From positions 1 through 29,199 of the forward strand of contig JAHIQI010000002.1 in assembly GCA_018902755.1 (NCBI GenBank): DNA of 29,199 bases, given 5' to 3'. The position numbers and the translations under genes are program-made. Each line of letters begins with the position of its first letter. Positions within the stretch are counted from its first letter, which is position 1. Below are positions 1 to 6,125 of this stretch, piece after piece. A model generated the notes under the pieces. That model had not been told where the DNA came from. It worked only from the letters and a program-made list of their open reading frames with translations, and made no database searches. The stretch comes from Pseudomonadota bacterium (GTDB taxonomy: Bacteria > Desulfobacterota > Desulfarculia > Desulfarculales > Desulfarculaceae).

Positions 1-53
1 CTCCAGGGAGGCTGCAAGCCAAGGCCCAGGGCCAAAAGATCGCCGGCATCCAT
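1..53 (-). CDS. Probable transposase N-terminus, ISL3-like (partial, runs off window)
   Basis: Reading leftward from an ATG at 53-51, 17 codons stay open to the window edge: MDAGDLLALGLGLQPPW. A Shine-Dalgarno-like TGGAG lies 9 nt upstream of the ATG, which supports a real start. The pattern of a short acidic opening, a repeated Leu-Gly stretch and then PPW resembles the N-terminus of ISL3-family transposases, in which an LGL..PW segment precedes the zinc-binding domain. Only 17 residues are visible, so the family call is from memory of the pattern and is weak. Positions 54-139 would then hold the end of the element, but I could not identify a terminal inverted repeat there. Confidence 0.35.
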   Translation of the reverse strand, partial: MDAGDLLALGLGLQPPW

Positions 54-139
54 GATGATCAACTCCAGCTACAGGCTCAAATGGATCGGCCAATCATGGC
101 ATCGCAACTACACCAATTCCACTCGTAACGACGAAGAGG

Positions 140-844
140 CTAATTGTTTCTTGTTTCCTGTAAAAACAACATCAAATTTCTCAGCAAAGTACTAACCACA
201 AAGTGACCTTGGTTAAGCATTGTTTCAACATATATGGGTTCAGTGACCAAGCCAACTCCTAAAAGTCTCTGCAAAATTAACTTGAGATATGGCTCCTCCA
301 TTTCAAGCGTCTCCGACAGATTCTTCCAGCTATGTCCTTCCCTTTCCCAATCATGCACGTTTTTACCAGGTTCAGGACCATCCACTTGTAGCTCGTACAA
401 CGCCCGCGCTACTTGTAACTCCACGGGCTGGAGATCTGCCATAATATTTAAATAAAGTTCCGAATCGTGACCTGTTGCTTTTTTCAAACCTGCGCCAACT
501 AATATCTCAGCATATGCTCTTATTTTTTCATCGTGCCGAGTTGCTATCGCAGCCTGTAGTCCCTTAATGTAGATATCATAAAACTCCTCGGATTCGAAAA
601 AGTCTAAATTTATCTTTGATTCCTCCAGTGTCTCAAGGTGTTCCTTAATTTCTTTGTGAAAAAAAGAAATTCTTTTTGCGGTTATTTTGCCGGCCTTGGA
701 GGCTAGAAGCTCATTAATTATCGAGCCTACGTAGGGCAATGTCGAGATCACGGAGCGTAGCCACGCTTTGTCGTTCAAATCTACCAGAGCATTTTCATAA
801 CCTTCTTGAGTAGCCTTCACTAAGTCGTTTTTTGTTGTCTCCAT
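140..844 (-). CDS. Unknown protein, about 234 aa, AT-rich, possibly horizontally acquired
   Basis: I do not recognise the function. The protein has a short hydrophobic amphipathic stretch near the N-terminus (LPYVGSIINELL), then a predicted helical, charge-rich middle (KEIKEHLETLEESK, the EEFYDIYIKGLQAAI region, DEKIRAYAEILVG) and a C-terminal part that reads like a winged helix (ETLEMEEPYLKLILQRLLGVGLV). There is no signal peptide and no clear membrane helix. The start at 844 is preferred over the upstream ATG at 883. The upstream codon has no Shine-Dalgarno and would sit about 5 nt from the predicted transcription start, whereas 844 has a G-rich stretch 9 nt upstream. Base composition is much more AT-rich than in the rest of the window. 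Helical proteins of this layout occur in defence or accessory islands, but that is only an impression. Confidence 0.75.
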   Translation of the reverse strand: METTKNDLVKATQEGYENALVDLNDKAWLRSVISTLPYVGSIINELLASKAGKITAKRISFFHKEIKEHLETLEESKINLDFFESEEFYDIYIKGLQAAIATRHDEKIRAYAEILVGAGLKKATGHDSELYLNIMADLQPVELQVARALYELQVDGPEPGKNVHDWEREGHSWKNLSETLEMEEPYLKLILQRLLGVGLVTEPIYVETMLNQGHFVVSTLLRNLMLFLQETRNN

Positions 845-894
845 GTCTAAATCCCCCCTCGCCGCAGGTTTCGCGTCAGTCATACTAACTGTCT

Positions 895-924
895 TTTATA
901 GGCATACCTTATACGATGTTACAA
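895..924 (-). promoter_or_regulatory. Sigma-70 type promoter for the unknown gene at 140-844
   Basis: On the minus strand TTGTAA (924-919) is separated by 18 nt from TATAAA (900-895). This places the transcript start near 888 and gives a leader of about 44 nt before the ATG at 844. The -35 hexamer lies inside the left arm of the palindrome at 918-940. Confidence 0.5.
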
Positions 925-940
925 GCGATCGAATTGTAAC
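918..940. promoter_or_regulatory. Palindromic operator candidate GTTACAA-N9-TTGTAAC
   Basis: A perfect 7-bp inverted repeat, GTTACAA at 918-924 and TTGTAAC at 934-940, is separated by 9 bp that include the palindrome CGATCG. It overlaps the -35 element of the promoter for the neighbouring unknown gene, the position expected of a repressor site. The binding protein is unknown. Confidence 0.45.
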
Positions 941-968
941 CTATATTTACCCCTCATGACACAGCGAA

Positions 969-1020
969 TGCCCCAGACAAGCAAGCTGTCTGGGGCACCC
1001 GGATAGCTACCTAAGTAGCT
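969..1020. other. Two adjacent perfect hairpins downstream of tRNA-Ala
   Basis: The first hairpin has an 11-bp perfect stem, TGCCCCAGACA (969-979) and its complement (987-997), with a 7-nt loop. The second has a 6-bp perfect stem, AGCTAC/GTAGCT (1005-1020), with a 4-nt loop. Neither is followed by a T-run on either strand, so they are not standard intrinsic terminators. They lie where transcripts from the minus-strand tRNA gene would end, and mark the boundary between the AT-rich left segment and GC-rich DNA. Positions 1021-1150 hold no gene I can support. Confidence 0.5.
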
Positions 1021-1150
1021 CCCCAGGCACTTCTTGCCCCTTCACCACTCCCCGCGCGCAAACCACGGCGGAAGCCAAAAAGGCAGCCCTCGCGCACCAT
1101 GAGGCGTTTCTCACCAGATTTCTTTGGAAATTTATGCGGAGATAAAGAAG

Positions 1151-1226
1151 TGGTGGAGCTGAAGGGACTCGAACCCTCGACTTCCACGTTGCGAACGTGG
1201 CGCTCTCCCAACTGAGCTACAGCCCC
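1151..1226 (-). tRNA. tRNA-Ala (anticodon CGC)
   Basis: On the minus strand a 76-nt cloverleaf folds completely. The acceptor is GGGGCTG paired with CAGCTCC, the D-arm is GCTC/GAGC, and the anticodon stem is CCACG/CGTGG with loop TTCGCAA. The T-loop is TTCGAGT, and an encoded CCA lies at 1153-1151. The anticodon CGC (plus-strand 1193-1191) reads GCG. The acceptor stem contains the G3:U70 wobble pair, the classic alanine identity element, which fits the anticodon. The 3' end faces the AT-rich segment at 1-1000. Confidence 0.97.
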
Positions 1227-1271
1227 ACATCTGAGACCCGCGCCCCCGATGGGGGCCTTCGGCGTGGTGGG

Positions 1272-1300
1272 AATATACCGGCGGCCAGAGGCAAAGTCAA
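1272..1300 (-). promoter_or_regulatory. Promoter of tRNA-Ala
   Basis: On the minus strand TTGACT (1300-1295), exactly 17 nt, then TATATT (1277-1272): five of six matches to each sigma-70 consensus hexamer at ideal spacing. Transcription would begin about 38 nt before the mature tRNA 5' end at 1226. Between promoter and tRNA lies a GCCCCC-GAT-GGGGGC hairpin (1242-1256). Confidence 0.75.
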
Positions 1301-1476
1301 CCTCCCTCCGGGCCTCTCCCACGACTGCTAACAATATACCAGGCCTGACACTCTTGGCCATGGCCAGGGGTCTAATCTCTCGACAGTCAGCGCGGGTCAT
1401 GCTAGCATCTCAGCATCGGGGCCCGCAGGGGTCTAGGGCGGGGTGTGCCCGCCGTATTGCGCAAGGAAGTATAGCC

Positions 1477-2064
1477 ATGAGCCGCAGCGCCGAAATAGAG
1501 CGAAAAACCAAAGAGACCAGCATCAGCCTTTCCCTGGAGCTGGACGGGACCGGTAAGAGCGAAATCTCCACCGGGGTCGGTTTCTTTGACCACATGCTCA
1601 CCCATGTAGCTTTTCACGGCTTTTTCGACCTGAAGCTCGTCGCCAAGGGCGATCTGGAAGTGGACCCCCACCACACGGTGGAGGACGTGGGCATTTGCCT
1701 GGGCAAGGCGCTGAGCCAGGCCCTGGGCGAACGCAAGGGGCTGGTGCGCTATGGCTCGGCCTTCGTGCCCATGGACGAATCCCTGGCCCAGGTGGTGGTG
1801 GACTTGTCCAACCGCCCCCTGTACCGCGGTGTATACCAGCGCTGCCCCGGCACGGTGGGGGAGTTCAACGGCCAACTGGCCGAGGAGTTTTGGCGGGCCC
1901 TGGCTCTGTCCGGCGGCTTGACCCTGCACGTGCGCCTGCTCTATGGCGACAATGATCACCACATGCTGGAGGCCGCCTTCAAGGCCCTGGGTAGGGCTTT
2001 GGACCAAGCCACCGCGCCGGAGACCCGCGAGCGCGGCGTTTCCTCAACCAAGGGGGTTTTATGA
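1477..2064 (+). CDS. hisB: Imidazoleglycerol-phosphate dehydratase HisB
   Basis: This enzyme dehydrates imidazole glycerol phosphate to imidazole acetol phosphate in cytoplasmic histidine synthesis. The 195-residue length matches monofunctional HisB, and no phosphatase domain is fused. Diagnostic manganese-binding motifs are visible: FFDHML near residue 30, DPHHTVEDVGICLG near 60-73 and DNDHHMLEAAFKALGRAL near the C-terminus. The reading frame is open further upstream, but the ATG at 1477 is chosen because AAGGA lies about 9 nt before it and family N-termini align there. The gene starts a run with the next lipoprotein gene (ATGA overlap at 2061-2064) and hisA. A GGCGGG/CCCGCC hairpin (1437-1453) lies in its leader, but I see no histidine-rich leader peptide or attenuator T-run. 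Confidence 0.96.
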   Translation: MSRSAEIERKTKETSISLSLELDGTGKSEISTGVGFFDHMLTHVAFHGFFDLKLVAKGDLEVDPHHTVEDVGICLGKALSQALGERKGLVRYGSAFVPMDESLAQVVVDLSNRPLYRGVYQRCPGTVGEFNGQLAEEFWRALALSGGLTLHVRLLYGDNDHHMLEAAFKALGRALDQATAPETRERGVSSTKGVL

Positions 2065-2765
2065 AAGGCCGGAGCGTTGCCCTTATAGCCGCGGCGGTGC
2101 TTATCTCCGCCCTGGCCCTCAGCCTGGGTTGCTCAACCACGGACCAGAGCCAGGCCGCCAGGCAGGAGATCGCCTGGGTGCCCAAAAAATTGGCGGTGAT
2201 GCCCTTTATCCGGGTGGACGCTCCCATACAGCCCGGCGGCACGGTGTGCTGCCCGCTGACCGGCGCGACCTACAACGCCGGCCAGATCATCCCCGGGGCC
2301 GAGCGGGTCCTGGACGACGCTCTAAACCTCGCTCTGCCCAACCTCACCAACATACCCTTCGTGCCCTACGCCCAGACCGGCCTGGTTTTCGCCCAGATCG
2401 CCGGACGGCAATACATGGACTCCCTGCGCAAGGACGTGGCGGCCACCGGCAAGAAGCTGGGGGCCGACGCGGTGATGGTGGGGTTCATCTTCCGCTTCCG
2501 CCAGCGCGTGGGCACCGGCTATGCCGTGGACAAGCCCGCCTCGGTGGCCTTTGATCTTTCCATAGTGCGGGTCAGCGACGGCACGGTGCTGTGGAAGAAC
2601 AGCTTCGACGAGACCCAGCAGTCCCTGTCCCAGGACCTGTTGAACCTAGGCCAGTACATGAAGCACGGCTTGAGTTGGTACACCGCCGAAGAGTTGGGCA
2701 AGATCGGCATGAGCCGCCTGCTGGAGCGCTTCCCCTGGCGCAAGACCGCATCAAAAACCGAGTAA
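2061..2765 (+). CDS. Predicted lipoprotein of unknown function inside the his cluster
   Basis: The 234-residue product starts with a positively charged, hydrophobic signal sequence ending in LGC (Cys24), so it is probably lipid-anchored after signal peptidase II cleavage. The -3 and -2 residues (Ser, Leu) are not ideal for a lipobox. The mature part opens with a KLAVMPF strand, reminiscent of CsgG/LpoB/PEGA-type periplasmic lipoproteins. It then has LGADAVMVGF and a region with SVAFDLSIVRVSDGTVLWKN, a typical 'dG..lW' strand of those folds. I do not know a specific function. The start overlaps the hisB stop (ATGA) and AAGGGGG lies just upstream, so translation is probably coupled. hisA begins 5 nt after its stop. 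Confidence 0.85.
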   Translation: MKGRSVALIAAAVLISALALSLGCSTTDQSQAARQEIAWVPKKLAVMPFIRVDAPIQPGGTVCCPLTGATYNAGQIIPGAERVLDDALNLALPNLTNIPFVPYAQTGLVFAQIAGRQYMDSLRKDVAATGKKLGADAVMVGFIFRFRQRVGTGYAVDKPASVAFDLSIVRVSDGTVLWKNSFDETQQSLSQDLLNLGQYMKHGLSWYTAEELGKIGMSRLLERFPWRKTASKTE

Positions 2766-2770
2766 ACATC

Positions 2771-3499
2771 TTGGAAGCCATACCCGCCGTAGATTTGAAA
2801 GGCGGCCGCTGCGTGCGCTTGCGCCAGGGCCGCATGGATGACGAGACCGTATTCAGCGACGACCCGGTGGCCATGGCCCTGCGTTGGCAAGGCCTGGGCG
2901 CCAAGCGCCTGCACGTGGTGGACCTGGACGGCGCGGTGGAAGGCCGCCCGGCCAACGCCGAGGTGATAAGACGCATCTGCGCCGCCCTCACCATCCCGGT
3001 GCAGTTGGGCGGAGGGGTGCGCGACCTGGCCGGCCTGGAGCGCACCCTGGCCCTGGGGGTGGACCGGGTGATCCTGGGCACTCTGGCCGCCCGTGAGCCC
3101 CAAACCGCCTTGGAGGCGGCCAGGCGCTTCCCCCTGCGGGTGGTCATCGGCATCGACGCCCGCGACGGCATGGTGGCGGTGCAGGGCTGGACCGAGCAGA
3201 GTAAGCTGCACTTTTTGGACGCGGCCCGGGGCTTCGACGTGCCCGAGGTGGCGGCCATCGTCTTCACCGACATCGCCCGCGACGGCATGCACAGCGGCCC
3301 CAACCTGGAGAGCACCCGCCGTCTCTGCGGGGAGGTGAGCGCGCCGATCATCGCCGCGGGCGGGGTGCACGACCTGGACGACGTGCGGCGTTTGATGGAA
3401 ATGGCCCCCCTGGGCCTGGCCGGGTTCATCACCGGCCGGGCCATATACGAAGGCACCTTGGATTTGGGCGAGGCCCTGGCCCTGGTGGCCCAGGGCTGA
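2771..3499 (+). CDS. hisA: Phosphoribosyl isomerase HisA (ProFAR isomerase)
   Basis: HisA isomerises ProFAR to PRFAR in histidine synthesis by an Amadori rearrangement in a TIM barrel. The first-half phosphate loop and catalytic Asp are in the IPAVDLKGGRCVRL segment, followed by VQLGGGVR, GIDARDG, FTDIARDGMHSGPN with the second catalytic Asp, and IIAAGGV, a full set for HisA rather than HisF. The frame is open upstream into the lipoprotein gene, but family N-termini start just before IPAVDL. The best start is therefore TTG at 2771, giving 242 aa. No ATG or GTG fits. The Shine-Dalgarno is weak, so initiation may depend on coupling to the gene ending at 2765. hisH and hisF are not in the window. 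Confidence 0.95.
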   Translation: MEAIPAVDLKGGRCVRLRQGRMDDETVFSDDPVAMALRWQGLGAKRLHVVDLDGAVEGRPANAEVIRRICAALTIPVQLGGGVRDLAGLERTLALGVDRVILGTLAAREPQTALEAARRFPLRVVIGIDARDGMVAVQGWTEQSKLHFLDAARGFDVPEVAAIVFTDIARDGMHSGPNLESTRRLCGEVSAPIIAAGGVHDLDDVRRLMEMAPLGLAGFITGRAIYEGTLDLGEALALVAQG

Positions 3500-3590
3500 T
3501 CCGACGGCCCGGCCCGCTCGAGGCCAAGCTAAAAAAACCCGGACCCCAGCCGCCGACTCACGGTAGAGGCCCCGTAACCTGGATGAATCC

Positions 3591-4397
3591 GTGAAGCTCT
3601 CAGCCCCTCCCACTTCACCGCCGCCTCCAGAACCGCCCCGCAAGCGGCCGACCGCCTCCATCGCAATAGGAGTGATCGGGCTGGTGGCGGTGACGGTGCT
3701 GCTGATCGTCTACTGGCAGCCCCTGTGGCACTTCACCAAGCAATTATGGGAGATTTTGCAGGACCGCGAGGCCTTCCGGAGCCGCATCGAGTCCTACGGG
3801 GTATGGGCTCCCCTGGTGTTCGTGGTGTTCCAGATATTCCAGGTGCTGGTCTCGCCCATACCAGGCGAGTTGGTGGGCGCGGCCGGGGGCTACGTCTTCG
3901 GCTGGTTCACCTCCCTGATCTATTCCACCATCGGCCTGTCCATAGGCTCCTGGATCAACTTTTTCGCCGCCCGCCTGCTGGGCCAGGCCCTGGTGGAGCG
4001 CTTCGTTCCGCCCAGGTACCTGGCCAAGATTTCCTTCCTCATGGAACGCCAGGGGGTGATCGCCAGCTTCATCTTCTTCCTCATCCCCGGCTTCCCCAAG
4101 GACTACTTCTGCTTCGCCCTGGGCATAACCCCCATGAGCTGGCGCATTTTCATGGTGGTCAGCTCGGTGGGGCGCATACCCGGCACCCTGATGCTAAGCC
4201 TGCAGGGCGCGGCCATCTACCACGAAAACTACTGGAGCTTCTTGGTGCTGGGGCTGTTGAGCGTGGCCTTCATCGCGCCGGTGTACTTCTGGCGCGAGCG
4301 CATCTATCAGTTGCTGTATCGTCTGGAAAAGAACCGGGGGCCCCTCAACGGGAACGGGGACAAGGGCGACTCTAGCGATGAGCCGCCAAAGGCATGA
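3591..4397 (+). CDS. VTT-domain (TVP38/TMEM64, DedA-like) membrane protein
   Basis: An integral membrane protein of 268 aa. A proline-rich cytoplasmic N-terminus (residues 1-22) is followed by a helix (about 24-42). The conserved VTT core then follows: a helix over VFQIFQVLVSPIPGE, the GAAGGYVFG loop, a GLSIGSWINFFAARLLG helix, a reentrant FFLIPGFPKDYFCFALGI segment with the family's P-G-.PK pattern, and two closing helices. The C-terminus is charged. Relatives act in membrane lipid handling or envelope homeostasis; the substrate here is unknown. The start is GTG at 3591: the nearby ATG at 3583 stops after three codons. The 3' end overlaps the convergent small Cys4 gene by 26 bp. The gap 3500-3590 shows no clear terminator. 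Confidence 0.88.
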   Translation: MKLSAPPTSPPPPEPPRKRPTASIAIGVIGLVAVTVLLIVYWQPLWHFTKQLWEILQDREAFRSRIESYGVWAPLVFVVFQIFQVLVSPIPGELVGAAGGYVFGWFTSLIYSTIGLSIGSWINFFAARLLGQALVERFVPPRYLAKISFLMERQGVIASFIFFLIPGFPKDYFCFALGITPMSWRIFMVVSSVGRIPGTLMLSLQGAAIYHENYWSFLVLGLLSVAFIAPVYFWRERIYQLLYRLEKNRGPLNGNGDKGDSSDEPPKA

Positions 4398-4617
4398 GCA
4401 GGACCTGGGCCGGTCCCTCTCCGCTCTGGGCCCGGGACTGGCGAGACCATAGGGAGCAGGGGCGGCAGGAAAAAGAGGGCCAACGGCGGTGCACCACCAC
4501 CTCCAGGCACACACCGTAGAGCCCGCAATCCACGTTGCGGTGCTCGGGCACCTGCTCAAAGGAGAGCAGCCTATCCAGGTAGGCCGGCCCGTGGGGCCTG
4601 TGGTCACGATGACGCAT
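4372..4617 (-). CDS. Small Cys4 (zinc-finger-like) protein, unknown function
   Basis: A predicted 81-residue protein in a stretch with no competing gene. It has a Cys pattern C31-x5-C37-x13-C51-x2-C54, with the C..YG.CLEVVV and W.SFSC..C surroundings typical of a short structural zinc site. The N-terminal part is His/Arg-rich (MRHRDHRPHGPAYLDRLLSFEQVPEHRNV). I believe similar short 'CxxYxxCL..A...W..FSCxxC' proteins exist in deltaproteobacterial lineages, but cannot name a family. The antisense frame (4489-4704, plus) looks compositionally random by comparison. The stop region overlaps the end of the VTT gene by 26 bp. No strong ribosome-binding site precedes the ATG. An uninterrupted run of 10 C (4667-4676) lies upstream. 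Confidence 0.6.
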   Translation of the reverse strand: MRHRDHRPHGPAYLDRLLSFEQVPEHRNVDCGLYGVCLEVVVHRRWPSFSCRPCSLWSRQSRAQSGEGPAQVLLMPLAAHR

Positions 4618-4720
4618 CTACGCCGCCAGCGAATGGGTTGTTGGTCTCGCAAATCTAGCACAACCGCCCCCCCCCCGCCAACCCTTGCCCCTGGCGCGTC
4701 ATGAGGATAATCTTGTAACT

Positions 4721-5461
4721 ATGGACCTAATTTTCGAAGCAGCCGAGGCCCAGGCCTACGAACGCTGGCTGGAGACCCCGGCCGGGGAGGCCTATGTGCG
4801 CGAGAGCTGCGCCCTGCTGGACCGCACCCTGGACTTCCGCCCCGGCTGGCGGGTGCTGGACGTGGGCTGCGGCTTGGGAGTGCATCTGGCCCATCTGATG
4901 TCCCGAGGGGCCATGGTGCACGGCCTGGAGGCCGGACCGATGGCCGCCCGCCTGGCCGCCGGACGCCTGGGCCCCAAGGCCGACATCGACGTGGGCGACG
5001 CCCACGACCTACCCTACGACGACAACAGCTTCGACGCGGTGATCCTGGTGGACACCCTGGAGTTCACCGAGCGCCGGGCCCAGGTGGTGGCCGAGGCGGC
5101 CCGGGTGGCCACCAGCCGGGTGTGCCTCATCGCCATGAACCTGCTTTCGCCCCGCACCTGGCTGGCCCACCTGCCCGGCGGCGGGCATCCCTTCGCGGGA
5201 GCGATGCTCCTGCCGCCCTGGTCCCTGTTCCGCCTGGTGCGCGAGGTGTTGGGACCGGTGCCCAGTTCCTGGGCAGCCACGCCCCCCTGGCGCGGCTCCA
5301 ACCTACGCCACTGGCCCCTGGGCAACCTCTGGGCTCTGTGCGCGGCGGTGACCCCCCGCTACCGCACCCGGCCCCTGACCGTCACCAGCGCCGCGGGCGC
5401 AGCCCCGGCCCAGCCCATGACCAGCCACGGCCGCGTCGGCGTGTTGCACCGGATCAAGTAG
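4721..5461 (+). CDS. SAM-dependent methyltransferase, class I
   Basis: A cytoplasmic class I methyltransferase of about 246 aa. It shows motif I VLDVGCGLGVHL, the acidic end of strand 2 in VHGLEAGP, VGDAHDLPYDDNSFDAVILVDTLEF (motifs II and III, Methyltransf_11 style), and a long C-terminal part with many Trp/Pro residues that presumably forms the substrate cap. The substrate cannot be deduced. The ATG at 4721 is preferred; an in-frame TTG at 4685 would add 12 unconvincing residues. GAGG lies about 14 nt upstream. The next gene begins 8 nt after the stop, so it is probably co-transcribed with the FmdE-like and molybdopterin-binding genes, suggesting a role near molybdenum or tungsten enzyme metabolism. 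Confidence 0.9.
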   Translation: MDLIFEAAEAQAYERWLETPAGEAYVRESCALLDRTLDFRPGWRVLDVGCGLGVHLAHLMSRGAMVHGLEAGPMAARLAAGRLGPKADIDVGDAHDLPYDDNSFDAVILVDTLEFTERRAQVVAEAARVATSRVCLIAMNLLSPRTWLAHLPGGGHPFAGAMLLPPWSLFRLVREVLGPVPSSWAATPPWRGSNLRHWPLGNLWALCAAVTPRYRTRPLTVTSAAGAAPAQPMTSHGRVGVLHRIK

Positions 5462-5468
5462 GAACCCC

Positions 5469-6125
5469 ATGAGCAGCCACCGCCCACCAAGCCCCTCTTT
5501 CGCCCCCATGCCGCCGGTCCCGCCCCGGGAGCAGGTGGAGAGCCTGGTAGCGGCCTCGGCCCGCATCCACGGCCACCTCTGCTCCGGGCAGGTGATAGGG
5601 GTGCGCATGGCCATCCTGGGCCTGGGCCTGCTGGGCTATCCCTGCCCCCTGCCCTACCCGGAGATAAAGAACCTGGTGGGGGTGGTGGAGAGCGAACGCT
5701 GCCTGTCGGACGCGGTGGCCGTGGCCAGCGGGTTGCGCTTTGGGCGCGGTTCCCTTAAATTAGTCAACCTGGGCCTGCTGGCCGCCACCTTTGGCGAGAT
5801 TTCCAGCGGCCGGGCGGTGCGCCTGATCAGCCGGGAACAGGCCCGAAAGCTTGCGCTGGACTACGCCCCCCAGGCGACCAACCCGCACACCGCCCAGACC
5901 GAGGCTTACATAATAATGCCCAACGCCGAGTTGTTCGACGCGGCCTGGGTGGAGCTGAAAATACCGGCCCATGAGATGCCCGGAGCCAGGCCCAAGAAAA
6001 TGGCCTGCGAGCAATGCGGCGTGTTGGTGCGCAGCGGCCAGGCAGTCCGGGAAAACGGGCGCACCCTTTGTCCGGTGTGCGCAGGGCGGGCCTATTTCAA
6101 CCTTGGCCCGAATTTGGAGTTGTGA
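5469..6125 (+). CDS. FmdE-family protein with C-terminal zinc ribbon
   Basis: A 218-residue member of the FmdE (formylmethanofuran dehydrogenase subunit E) family. The family's metal site appears as H34-G-H36-L-C38 after a proline-rich N-terminus, followed by the alpha/beta core including VVESERCLSDAVAVASG and GRAVRL. A C-terminal zinc ribbon has Cys180, Cys183, Cys201 and Cys204. In methanogens FmdE accompanies the tungsten or molybdenum formylmethanofuran dehydrogenase. Bacterial homologues are common in sulfate reducers, where the role is unproven, often thought to concern molybdopterin enzymes. It sits 8 nt after the methyltransferase and overlaps the next gene by one base (TGATG), so the three probably form one operon. 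Confidence 0.93.
   Translation: MSSHRPPSPSFAPMPPVPPREQVESLVAASARIHGHLCSGQVIGVRMAILGLGLLGYPCPLPYPEIKNLVGVVESERCLSDAVAVASGLRFGRGSLKLVNLGLLAATFGEISSGRAVRLISREQARKLALDYAPQATNPHTAQTEAYIIMPNAELFDAAWVELKIPAHEMPGARPKKMACEQCGVLVRSGQAVRENGRTLCPVCAGRAYFNLGPNLEL

Noticed and set aside
969..997. Hairpin as a classical terminator of tRNA-Ala
   Set aside because: The 11-bp stem is perfect but neither side has a T-run, so it is listed only as a structure.
1011..1400. 129-codon minus-strand frame across the tRNA gene
   Set aside because: It runs through the tRNA gene itself and its promoter and shows no protein-like pattern.
1227..1476. Histidine attenuator or T-box in the hisB leader
   Set aside because: There is a GGCGGG/CCCGCC hairpin (1437-1453) and a TGGCCATGGCCA palindrome (1355-1366), but no run of His codons, no T-run after the stem and no T-box sequence.
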